The notes beneath the pieces were generated by a model, which had not been told where the DNA came from, made no database searches, and worked only from the letters and a program-made list of their open reading frames with translations. A stretch of DNA of 64,000 nucleotides from Mactra quadrangularis. Its lineage: Eukaryota > Mollusca > Bivalvia > Venerida > Mactridae. The translations under genes were made by a program, and so were the position numbers. The stretch spans positions 60,019,319-60,083,318 of the forward strand of contig CM046309.1 of assembly GCA_025267735.1 (NCBI GenBank), read 5' to 3'. The first letter of the stretch is position 1. Each line of letters begins with the position of its first letter. This document shows, piece after piece, positions 1-10,500 of this stretch.

Positions 1-165
1 TCCTCCATTGATTAGATAATATGGAGAAGTTTCCGGCCTTGTGGAAGGGTAGGTGAGTACTAGTTATAGACAATGGTCCAGGAAAGCTAGGTAAGGTGCG
101 CTGGACTTTGTAAAATGACCTAAATTGTGTAAACACGGCGTTAAATCCAATTACTAAAAAAATAA
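1..165 (+). repeat. SINE, 3' portion (family A)
   Basis: This matches the body and tail of the full SINE at 38723-39009: the stretch from TCCTCCATTGATTAG through the tail GGCGTTAAATCCAA, followed by A-rich sequence. The tRNA-like head lies left of the window or is lost. Confidence 0.8.
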
Positions 166-338
166 AAGAAGACAAAAGATTCATGTATTAGCACCATTCC
201 GCAATTAAGACTTCATTGTGATGTCCCTAACAGTGGAACCTTACTGCATCACTATACATGTATAGTGAATGCTTATAGTGTAATTTGTATACTCATTAAT
301 ATAACACAATAATAAGACATTGATCAATTTGGTTTCAG

Positions 339-542
339 ACAATTGGAGATATGATGGTCCACTTCATGTTAAAGGTGAAAGATTTGACCTATATTCTGAA
401 ACAGAAATAGAAGAGATTATTGAGCGTATACATAACTTACTACAAAATGCTAAAGTTGTAAATGGAAGACCAGAGAAAACGTATGTTCGTGGTGAACTCC
501 ATGATGTCTCTTATCCTCCATGTTGCATTGGAAATATTAACA
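339..542 (+). CDS. Internal exon of the coiled-coil gene
   Basis: The acceptor is GGTTTCAG before 339 and the donor AACA|GTGAGT lies after 542. The 204-nt exon has phase 1 at both ends. It encodes a non-coiled segment rich in aromatic and charged residues. Confidence 0.7.
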
Positions 543-2017
543 GTGAGTATATATCTAATATTAACACTACTTTCCCTACTAAATTTCTACCTTATCAATG
601 ACATCGTAAAAATAAACGAAAATCGCCGAACATAGCCAATTGTACATCTTCTCTACTGAAGAACTGGGCTGAGGCATAACAAGAAGTAAAATAATCAGTG
701 TAATAATTAATTACAATAATTTTAATTTTGGTAACAATGACATGACACATGGCATACAAATGGTGAATACCACAGTATGTTGAATGCCATATATCATACT
801 CATCAATTCTGGGTATGACAAAAAAAGATAAATCTCTTATTTCAATTGTGACCCTAGGTATTAATGGCATGTCACTGACATGAACGCAATTACTTGCTAC
901 AAAAGATATTTCAAACAATCAATTGTGCATCACAGGAAATGATCTCAGAAAAAAACGATGACTCAGTGGAAAATCATGATCAAATAATAAATATTTTACC
1001 GAAATGAGAGCAAAATTTGATGAACTATTTATCATAATGACTTATAATCGACTTAAACGAGTTTTTTATTACAAGTATTGATATTTCGTGTAAACTTTCA
1101 TTTTAGATTTCCAAAACAACAGCGAGTTGAATATTTGTCCAGATTACAATGGATTTAAACATGAAGAAAATACTATACCGAAACGAGTATATGCAGAGGA
1201 ACCTCTTGCTGCTTTTACACATGAAAACAATCGTCTTCGTGAATCAGACAGACAACAGAATCAGTTAAAATTTAAACCTGATGAGCTGACCCAGAAACTT
1301 AATGTCTCCCAGTCTGAGAAACGTGCAGACCAAGAGAAATTGGTATCTGCAAATGAAACAATCAACCAACTAAAACAATACATCAGAGATCTTCAAGCTG
1401 AAAAACTTGCCGAAGCAGAAAAATTGGCTTCAGCGAATGAAACAATCGACCACCAAAAGAAAGATATTGGAGATCTTCAAGCTGAAATACTTGCTGGAGC
1501 AGAAAATTTGGCTTCAGCGAAGGAAACCATTGACCACCAAAAGAAAGACATTGGAGATCTTCAAGCTAAAATACTTGCTGGAGCAAAATATTTGGCCTCA
1601 GCGAATGAAACCATCGACCACCAAAAGAAAGACATTGGAGATCTTCAAGCTGAAATACTTGCTGGAGCAGAAAAATTGGACAAAGCAAATGAAAAAAATG
1701 AAAAACTAAAGCAAGAGTGCGACGAGTTTAAACGTAATCTTGAGGATATTGAAATGGGGACTTATAAGCTTCAAAGTAATGTTAATAAGCTTGAATATGA
1801 ACTTGAATTGACAGAGGCCAGTTTATCAAATGAAAGAAATCCTAAACAACGCAATGAACTTGACACCAAGATCAAAACCATGTGTGATTATTCACTTACA
1901 TTAAGAAAAGCATACACTTCGTTTGATCCTGCATCTTCTCTTCCTCCGCCTACAAGTGAAACTTTCAAACATTCATTTACATACAAGATTGGAAGACTTT
2001 ACCCTCAGATAATGTGA
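339..2017 (+). CDS. 3' end of an unrecognised coiled-coil protein gene (two exons)
   Basis: Two exons join in frame: 339-542 and 1107-2017, stop TGA at 2015-2017. The intron is GT-AG and phase 1 on both sides. Exon 339-542 begins mid-codon, so the gene starts left of the window. The first exon encodes a compact mixed domain of about 68 residues (starts NWRYDGPLHVKGERFD, contains YPPCCIGN) that I do not recognise. The second encodes a long charged coiled coil of about 230 residues with four 28-residue repeats, then a proline/serine-rich segment and a C-terminus ending KIGRLYPQIM. No signal peptide or membrane segment is visible. Function unknown; a scaffold or oligomerising role would only be a guess. 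The splice phases and high content of K, E and Q support real coding. Confidence 0.7.
714..905 (+). repeat. Uncharacterised dispersed repeat (GACATGACACATGG family)
   Basis: The core GGTAACAATGACATGACA, followed by CACAGTATGT and a stretch with ATCTCTTAT, recurs at 18218-18375 and 20292-20430 on the same strand, at 2640-2757 inverted, and partly at 36415-36485. No coding potential or clear termini are visible. Here it sits in the intron of the coiled-coil gene. Confidence 0.65.
1107..2017 (+). CDS. Terminal exon of the coiled-coil gene, with 28-residue repeats
   Basis: The acceptor is TTTCATTTTAG before 1107. The exon runs open for 303 codons to TGA at 2015-2017. Roughly 1339-1674 holds four near-identical 84-bp units, each encoding 28 residues that start near LASANETID and contain DIGDLQAEILAGAE. 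Twenty-eight residues is exactly four heptads, so each added unit keeps the coiled-coil register. The +1 frame is also open across the repeats (1407-1709), but it is a shadow. Confidence 0.75.
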
Positions 2018-2261
2018 TTGTTAGGCAGACTCGAATAGTCATTTAGTTAGTTTGTTTGCAAACCACTTTGATGACTACTTGTATTCATATAATTATTCTT
2101 GTGTTGTGAATGAATTTGAAATTAGTAAATTCATGGTGTATAAAGTAAGTATAAATATAGGACACTGACAATTCAATTTGGTTCAGACAATCAAATTCCT
2201 TTAAACTAATGAAACCTGACAAACTATGATGTACCTGTATTATCATACAATTTTATGTTAG

Positions 2262-2478
2262 ATCGATCGCGAAACAAGTTCTTACAATTTGGGTTAGTCA
2301 CCCTCGAGTTCTTTTCCTGGTCCCCCAGTAGTAGTATAATGTTTCTTGCAGTACTAAGCAGTAAGGATAACGTTTCTTGCTCAAGGAAACAACGAGGCAG
2401 GTTTTAGATGTGTTTTGAACCAACTCTGATCTGCCCATCATTACCAGCCTGATATCGTAACAACTTAGCCACCCTAAC
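2262..2478 (-). repeat. SINE (family C), degraded
   Basis: Read on the minus strand, this is a tRNA-like head followed by CCTTGAGCAAGAAACGTT and a body ending near CAAGTTCTTACAA. It is the same family as 30903-31090, 58493-58690 and 18395-18615. The box B region is worn. Confidence 0.65.
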
Positions 2479-2639
2479 TCCTTTACTAAGATGTTAACAA
2501 ATGGTGTTATTTTGTAATCTGATTTTCCATGTGATGTTTCTTTTTTATGTCGATCACTAGAATACGTCGTTGGTTGTTTGTAGCAAGTCCAAGCATCCAT
2601 GACGTTGTCATGTCATCAATATCAGCGACTACGATGGAA

Positions 2640-2757
2640 ATAGGAGATATAGATCTATTTTGTGTCATCTTCGGTATTGATGTGCATAATATATGGCTTT
2701 AAGCATACTGTGATATTCCCCATTGGTATGCTATGTGTCATGACATTGATACAGAAT
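2640..2757 (-). repeat. Dispersed repeat (GACATGACACATGG family), inverted copy
   Basis: The reverse complement contains TGTCATGACACATAGC, AATATCACAGTATGC and GCACATCAATACC in the same order as the copies at 18218 and 20292. Confidence 0.6.
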
Positions 2758-4860
2758 TAAAATGATTATCTAAATTTCTTATACTCGACAATGCTCTTAA
2801 CCCGGTGCAATTTATATCTGCAGCTGTAATAAATGTGTAATAAATCGTAGCTACGGTACCGTGTAGTAATACCGAAGAAACCCAATTAGCAAATGAAGTC
2901 AAACCTTAGTTCAATACCCTAAACGAGACTCTTACTCTCTTATAAATTAAGTGTAATTGTGTTGCTATTTATAATTACATGGAACTGATGTTATTTTCTG
3001 ATACTACTTATGTATTACAGTTCCACGGTTAGAACTTAGAAGGAGGAAATTCGATGGTGGTCTTAATAGCACAATGAGGTCAATATAGAGAACTTGTTAT
3101 TAGGTAATGCGTTTAGGACTTAAAATTGTCGAAATCGCATGATTTTGCAGTAACCAAAATGATCTTAATGGCAGAATTTTTAATATGACTGTATATATGG
3201 CACGTTGTGATTATTTATACTGATTTTTTCATAATTATATTTAATGGTCTAGTATGAAATTCTATTGTAAATCTATCAAAAATGCATTCAATTTAATTAT
3301 TTCACAATTAATACAGTTTGATTTGGTTTTAAAACAGATTTTAAATCGTCCCATTCATTCCACGATCTTAAATTGTTTTATTATTGAATATGTAATAAGA
3401 ATGATTATGAATGGCAGTGTATTATAATTTATTAATACCGTTTGTTTTTTCTGTATTTTGTTATTGTCTTTACTTTTCTATATACTCGTATTGTACGAGT
3501 GTATGTATTTGTTTCGCAGACTACCTGATGTAGATAGTTGGTGTTTTATATTTATTGGGTTAAGTGGGGGCGTGTATGGAGAGGGGCGTCAGGGTATCTG
3601 CGTGTGAGTAAGGAGTGCGTGTGTAACTTGTAGTATGCTTGTTTTTAATAAACAAGGATAGTCATGTTGAAATCCATTTTAAAATTAATGCATATTTTAC
3701 TTGTATTAAACTTGTCAAAATGTTACCTTCATTAAATAAAGATATCATTAGTATACTTATCATATTTATGGGCAATTAAATTAACTGCCTCAATAATCTT
3801 TTTATAGTTTTTTATTTGCGCTTGCCAATATTGCCATAATTGGCCAATTCGGGTATTTTGACTTACTTTAGCTTCATCGATGATGTTGTTAGCTTTTATA
3901 TAATTCATATTGCGTTGACTATTTTCTTCATGACAAAATTAATATTTATTTGTTTTTCAATACATATGAAGTTTTTTTATTATAATGTATATACGAGTAC
4001 AAATGCATAATTATTATTTTAGTATATACACTTTTATGTTTGCGTCCATTGTGAAACCAAGTGTCAAAGTTTGGCTCATTTTCTTTTCTTTACTTAGATG
4101 TTTGTTAAAGAAAGGGTACTTCCATTCAATATTTCTCGATAACCGATTACAGTCGTGGCCCTGATACATCGTGTAATCTAACCAGAAGCCGGCGGTACAG
4201 TGTAAAATGGATTCGGGCTAGTTTGAATTATTTCACATAGTCAGACTAGCTATTAATTTTGTCCTTTACTGTACAAAATGATGTATTGGGCTTGTACTTG
4301 AAACAAAATAAGTTCATTACTTTCGCTTGTTAAGAACAATACATTAAGCATTGGCACCTGAAGTTTGTGAACATTAGCATAAATGTTCTGGAATACTAAT
4401 ACAATGTACTACATGAATTCTACTTAGTTTCAAGTTTGTAATGGCATCAAGCAATACGGACAAAATGTTTTCGATTTATTTTGAAGTTTCTGATTGTACA
4501 AACTTTTCTCGAAACTACTATTTTAAAGATCTCTTCTACTTTTAGCATTTTCACGTGCGATCATTCTCATCACTAATCAAGTTTTGAAAAATGGGTCTCA
4601 CGTTATTTTTTGGTGCAGCTGCGATGTGTGTCATGCAGTTATTGTTATTTAAGGCATAATTTTATTTAATGTTGTAAATTTGTCTTGTGCATAAATTGTT
4701 AACAATAAATTTGTTATTACTATTAATGTTTGTCATGTTGTGTTTTCTACATACGTCATAAACTTAGCTATTAAAGGCGGAGATTATTTACGCCGTGTTT
4801 TTATCACCACAGTACGACGACTCATCGTCACGTTATGACTACAGATTTGTAAAATGAGTG
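2758..4860. other. Intergenic, no gene seen
   Basis: This is AT-rich sequence with stops in all frames. The only structure I see is the diverged CAGTAAA-type repeat listed at 3017-3192. Confidence 0.6.
3017..3192. mobile_element. Small inverted-repeat element (CAGTAAA family), diverged
   Basis: It shares TGGTCTTAATAGCA and AAATCGCATGATTTTG with copies at 7889-8066 and 34337-34515. The ends are worn forms of an ACAGTAAAATTCTGCT inverted repeat. Confidence 0.5.
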
Positions 4861-5150
4861 AGGCCATGCCTTACCGGAATTTTGTTAAGCGTCTGCGTGC
4901 GCGTAGGTTTTAGAGTCTTCAATCAAAAAAAAAATGTTGCTGAATTTTTAAATAATTCTGTTGATCCGGGATTCGATGACTGATTTTTCTCGGGAAATAT
5001 TGATAAGTTCCTTGTTTCTGTGTATTTGATTAATGAAAATGTACATGTGTATGTTATATATTATGTTTTTATTGAATTACTTTAATAGATACCTAGGTTT
5101 GTCAAACTTGAGTTGACGCTTAACAAAATTCTAATTTGGCATGGCCTTAC
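4861..5150. mobile_element. Non-autonomous DNA transposon with terminal inverted repeats
   Basis: The left end carries AGGCCATGCC and then AATTTTGTTAAGCGTC. The right end carries GACGCTTAACAAAATT and then GGCATGGCCT, which is the same sequence inverted, about 35 bp with one interruption. The interior has no coding capacity. I could not fix the target duplication. Confidence 0.65.
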
Positions 5151-5228
5151 AAAGCACCAAGCTGCATTGAATACATATCCATGTTTGTGAAAATCAAATA
5201 TTAGTGAACTTCAATATGTCAACCAATA

Positions 5229-6156
5229 TAGTCCGATTTTATTCGGTGAGCCGTGACAGGTTGGATGAGTCTAATCATAACCATGACGATAGGTATAACC
5301 AGTGAATACTAGACTGAAAATAATTACATACTATAATATCCCAAGTATGTATGCATGATATAATAGTTCAAAAACATTGTTCAAAATAGCGCAGTTGGTA
5401 ACGAGAATCATAGGGCCAATGAAAAAAAATTACTGCGGTGGTTCGAACCTCACCGCCTCCACATTTTTTTAATATATTTATTCTTGAATTCAAGCATAGT
5501 TGTACGTATCATATAATGAATGTTGTGCTAAAATTTGATTTTGTTTAATTTCTATTTGTTTTATTTCCTTGGTTCTTTATTTTCATATCCAGCAATTTAA
5601 ATTGTACCTAAAAATGTACATTTATATTATACATTAGGCTTCAATTGCAGTGGCTGAATAGAAATCAGACTAGGATACTAGCGATCAGATTTTCCCAAGT
5701 TACATGCATCCCATTTTGCTTCTCTTTCTTATAAAATGCATGCACAAAAATCATTTCTATAAGACACGGTCGAGACAGTTAAGTCATGACATCGAAGTAA
5801 TAACTGAGCTCAAACTTAGGCGAATATGCATACATGCATTCTATTTTATATACATTTAGCTTCATGCTGCACAGACATTTCGAGTTGGACGTTTCCATGA
5901 TGGCATAAATAAAAAAATAAAAATAATGAAGGATACTAAGCAGGATTTGAACCCCGGGTAACAAAAGCAATGACTAACAATCCAAATGTCTTACCGCCAC
6001 GACCACTGAGTCACTTAAATCTACGTCGAGAAATAATAATAAAGACAGTCATCAGTTGGTTGGTTAAACAAGCTGTGTTACCTTTTTGCAGGAATGTTCC
6101 AAAAATCTATAAATACAAAAGTGCAGTCACGGCTCACCGGATAAAATCAGACTATA
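5229..6156. mobile_element. About 930-bp TIR element containing tRNA-like segments
   Basis: The left end TAGTCCGATTTTATTCGG and following GTGAGCCGTGAC match, inverted, the right end GTCACGGCTCACC through AAATCAGACTA. TA dinucleotides flank both ends, as expected for a TA-targeting transposon. No transposase is visible. Inside are two unrelated tRNA-like pieces: 5390-5462 (+) with AGCGCAGTTGG and GGTTCGAACCTC, and 5940-6015 (-) with GGGGTTCAAATCC. Confidence 0.65.
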
Positions 6157-6748
6157 ATTAATCACGCCACATATTACTCATAAAACATGAAAGTAACAAA
6201 ACTATACCTACAGATGATTGGTTGGGGAGTATGGGTTTTTACGAGTTTACCAATTTTACCAAGGGAAATTACTCATATACTACATTGCAAAACAAAAGCG
6301 AGTGTTACCACCCTTTGATTTGTGATTAATAGAAACTAGTTTCAATCAAGTTGGATAAAATTACAGAAAATAATTATAAATATTATTTTTGTGCTTAGAG
6401 TCGATACTACAACTAAGATGTGATTTTTCTGAGATCCAGTTCTGTTAAACCCAAACAAGACATTGTATCAGTAATGACTTGACTTAATGCAGTTTCTGTG
6501 GTTATAAGCTGTCAACGTAAAAACAAAGTCCGGAAGAAACTTTATAAGCATACACGATATACATAGCATACTTTTAACTGTGACCATGGTGACACAGTTT
6601 AATTCCACAATATTTAAATCAGCAGGGTTTATAATTGCACCACTGGCAATTGAAGAAAATTTAAATTTTACAATATATACAAATGTATTATACCGCATAC
6701 GTCTTATTACATGATGTTTATAGTTGTAACGAATTCAACAGACCAGCA

Positions 6749-7057
6749 TGGGAGGATCCAGCGGGGGAAGGGGGGGGGGGGTCCGGACCCCTCCCATAGA
6801 AGTTGGAAAATGTACATGTCCATTAGTGCATTTCTTGCTTGTAAATCATTTTTAAGTAGTATGAAGCAATTTTTCTCGGTGCTTAACATAGATTTAATGA
6901 TTATGTAGTTTTTATTGTCAATATGCTGCATTTTTTCTGCAAAATGTGTATAATGTGGTTGTGGTTCGAGGTTCGGACCCCCCTAGAAAAGTTCGGACCC
7001 CCGCCCCATGAAAAGTTCGGACCCCCTCCCCTAGAAAAAAATCCTGGATCCGCCCCT
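6749..7057. mobile_element. hAT-type MITE with exact 8-bp target duplication
   Basis: The element is 309 bp and flanked by GACCAGCA at 6741-6748 and again at 7058-7065. Its ends are imperfect inverted repeats around GGATCCAG, and the right end reads inward as AGGGGCGGATCCAGG. The interior carries several GTTCGGACCCCC blocks. Eight-base target duplication with C/A-G-rich GGGGCG ends is typical of the hAT superfamily. There is no transposase. Related copies lie at 31445-31622 and 59040-59202. Confidence 0.8.
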
Positions 7058-7263
7058 GACCAGCACATGCATGTAAGAAAAGCATTATTCCATTTCTTTG
7101 AAGAAAATAAAATCATGAAAGTGTGAACAATTTAGTATGTCGTCTGCTTTAAATAGAGATTAACACGCAATATATCACATGACCACAAAAATCGATCATG
7201 TGATGTAGAGAAGTGATGACGTCATGGAATATGTTAAAAACCAATGCCCACGCTAGTGTTCCG

Positions 7264-7286
7264 TTCTCTCTCTCTCTCTCTCTCTG
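7264..7286. repeat. (TC)n microsatellite
   Basis: A short uninterrupted TC run lies about 200 bp upstream of the proposed JIP1 first coding exon. Confidence 0.9.
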
Positions 7287-7488
7287 TGTACGCTATTCAT
7301 AATTTATTCTGGAACAAAAATCCATACATCGTCTGCCTGTATTGTAGGATAATTGTATGGAAACATGGCGGATATACTGGTTAACAAATGTTCTAAATAA
7401 AATCTTAAAAATCTCGTTCCTAAGTTTTTGTGAAACCTTGTAAGATGGATTAATCAATCATTTAGTGTTTTAGGAGAACAGACATTTC

Positions 7489-7544
7489 ATGGAATTCAAA
7501 ATGATGCAACTTCAGCGGCCGATTGGAACTGAATTAACGCTAAG
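7489..7544 (+). CDS. MAPK8IP1: JIP1 exon 1, candidate start exon
   Basis: An ATG at 7489 opens 18 codons plus two bases (starts MEFKMMQLQRP, ends LTL + AG) before the donor AAG|GTACAG. Phase 2 matches the acceptor at 12696, so AG+A completes Arg in RLVHDLS. The upstream TGTTTTAG at about 7473 could be a splice acceptor, with more 5' exons beyond. Support is phase and plausibility only, since this N-terminus is not conserved. Confidence 0.5.
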
Positions 7545-10500
7545 GTACAGATCCGTTTATTTTTTCAGTGTAATCCATATTGTTTATGGTGGTAAGACTT
7601 AACTAATTAACTGTTTATCTGTTTTTATCTTGCATGAAATTGTTGTAGAAAAATAGATTAGTCTAAGAAAAGCTAGATGTTATTAGAGGTTATTGGGTAA
7701 ACAGGACTTCATACGAAAACATCGATGTTTAAAACATTATTATAATAGAGTAGTTCATATATTTTATTGATTAGTATTATGTAATGGTTCCCCCATCTCA
7801 ATACATCAATATATTACATCGTTTATTGTTTATTTTCTTGTCTGTCGGATGATCGAATCAATAGAATACATGGAAATTAGATTAAAACCACAGTGAAATG
7901 CCACTTTTAGGACCATCAAAATCGATGGTGTTAGTAGCAGAGTGGACTTAGTATATCGACATTTTTTTCTCAAATAAGCATTCAGGACTTAAAAATTGTC
8001 AAGCATTCACATGATTGTGCGATAGCCAAGGAGGACTTCATATCGAACTTTACTGTATTTTACAGTGGTGTATGGGCTCTGTATGGAAGCTATTTCTTTT
8101 GCACAACCAATTTGGTCTTTGGTTTTGTTTGTCTGTCTGTACGTATATCTTTTTCATGGAATATTTATACCCGAATAAATAGCAAGATCTTTATCATTGC
8201 AAATAAGGTTTCTGATTCTATATGCATCGTTCTTTCATGGTATTATGGGGTTACTGCAATGAAGTTTAAGGATTTTGAGGGTCATTCCAAAAGACACATA
8301 CCGACATCCATGTGACGCAAGCTTCAAATATTGGTGAATAAAACTTTATCATGCCTTCACAAAGATGACAAACTTGCAGTACAACAATTGAAGGTGACCT
8401 ATTCGTGACACTATCAGTCACTGCTTTAAATTTACTCAAACACTAGCTCGATTTATAATGTTTTATAGAAAACGTCAAAATTATCGACTAGCCCGACTAA
8501 TTGAAATATGTACACATGTTTCTTTTGTTCCGAACCAAATGTCACTGACTTGGGATTTGTGCCAGAGTGTTAAGGCAATGATTGCATTATGTAATCAGAC
8601 ATCAAAGACAAATACAGTAAAGGCAAATAGTGAACCATCTAAAATTGATTCTTGCAATATATCTAGACAGGCAGAAAAAATAAAAGAAACAGAAAAAATA
8701 CTTTTAAAATGTTCACAATAAAAAGCCTGGAGATTTACAAGTCTATGCATAAGTGGTTGACATTTTGGCAGATCCCTGTTTCTTCATCGTCGGTTATTCC
8801 ACGATACAATTCTCCACTTTGGTGCGTTATGTATGGAGTGTTACGTAAGAAAGTACTGTGGTTGCCAACGATGTGTTTCTTATGTTTGTATAAAAGGTAG
8901 AGATGTGCTCTGTGATGACTACATATACCAGTTAGCGATATTTTGGATGAGTGGTTACTGGTTAACTAGTTACGTAACTAGTTAACAACTTAATTAACTA
9001 GTTTAACTAGTTAGTTATTTGATTATCTGTTGGCAAAAATATGCCACCTTAGTCTCAAAAGACTTGACAGTGACCTGCACGTTGTCATTGTAAAGCGGTT
9101 ATTCAGTAAAATGTTGAAAGTGAAATCATGTAACATTTATAATGATTAGCTCAGACTTTACTGGTGTTTTATTCTAGCTTGTAGAAAATCAATCAATGTA
9201 TCGATAATAGCTCCAGCCAGACATAAACATGCATCTGATTGCGTGATAGTTTTACAAGATCATTCATTGAAAACATTTCGCTGATCAGTCGTTGAACTTC
9301 GGCAATTTCCGTATATCCTTGTTAAATACTATCTGCAAACACTTCGGTACTCAATCGTTGAACTTCAGCAATTTCCGTATATCCTTATTAAATACTATCT
9401 GCAAACACTTCGGTACTCAATCGTTGAACTTCGGTCGTTTATCATCGCTGCTAATTCGTTAAACTTCGTTGATTTCCGTCAATTGTAGTGAGCGTAAAAC
9501 CGAAGTGATTAAAGTGACCGTTGATGCCAACACATTGAGCAATTTTACTTAAATTGATATGAAATCTTCGGTTTTTTCCGTGAGTACCCAAAGATGGTAT
9601 CGTTATGTTCGGTATTTTTCGTGAGTGTTCGTAGTAGATCTTGCACACGCAATTTATGATATCTTAGCATGAAAAGACGCAATCAAAGCTAGAGTACATC
9701 GCGGATAAAAAAATACACTAGAGATGATATACAGTACCTTGCAAAAATATTGTACCAATGAAATTTCGAGATAAAAGACCGTTTTATCCATACAGCAAAT
9801 ATAATGATACTATATTTTTAGCTTATTCATGTAACATAGTTTGAATCATACATAATTCACAGATTTCAACTTAATTATCATTTTTACAACTATCAAACTT
9901 GTATGGAAACATTGTTGGAAGCAGGAAAGTAGTGTTCTGATAATGACATTTTTAGTGCAAATTGACATACAACTACAAATGACGGTGTTTCATGTAGTAA
10001 ATATCTACCCTGTATGTGACGGTATAGACAATTATAGTGCATTTTTTGTGACTTTTATTGTATATTTCTTGCAACATATAGGTCAGTTTGTCTTACAATT
10101 ATAAGAATTAATTTTTTGACACAATTACAGACACTGAATGCTATTTTGAAATTATTGGAAAAAGTTACCCAAATCTGTGAACTAGTACCTTTAATACTGG
10201 TTTTAAAATTTGCTCAGATGACGCTTTAAAATTGTATTTGTAAATTAGAAAATTTTATTTATTCCTAAAACAGGATTTTTGTCCAAGAACTTTTGGAGGG
10301 CACTGTAGTCATACATACATGTACGTCTTGGACATGAGAAGAAACCGTGAAAACATCTTGTATGCTGACGATATCATGTAAAGTCTCCTGAATAATCGAT
10401 GTGATGGCGTAACATGAAATTTCTCAACATTACTTTCGCTAGTCCAAGAACAATGTGATTCTTATATTTCTATTGTTGTTATCAAATCGATTGAGAAATA

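Larger units (their letters stand above)
8067..9731. other. MAPK8IP1: JIP1 intron 1, left part
   Basis: Open frames at 8112-8315 and 8458-8721 show no recognisable domain and no convincing splice context. The stretch holds the TAACTAGTT repeat at 8940-9060 and a 66-bp tandem repeat near 9291. Confidence 0.5.

Noticed and set aside
1407..1709. Second open frame overlapping the coiled-coil exon
   Set aside because: The 84-bp repeat keeps the +1 frame open; the composition and splice phase support only the main frame.
8458..8721. Plus-strand 87-codon open frame as a possible extra JIP1 exon
   Set aside because: No acceptor or donor gives a phase compatible with exons 1 and 2, and no conservation is recognisable.
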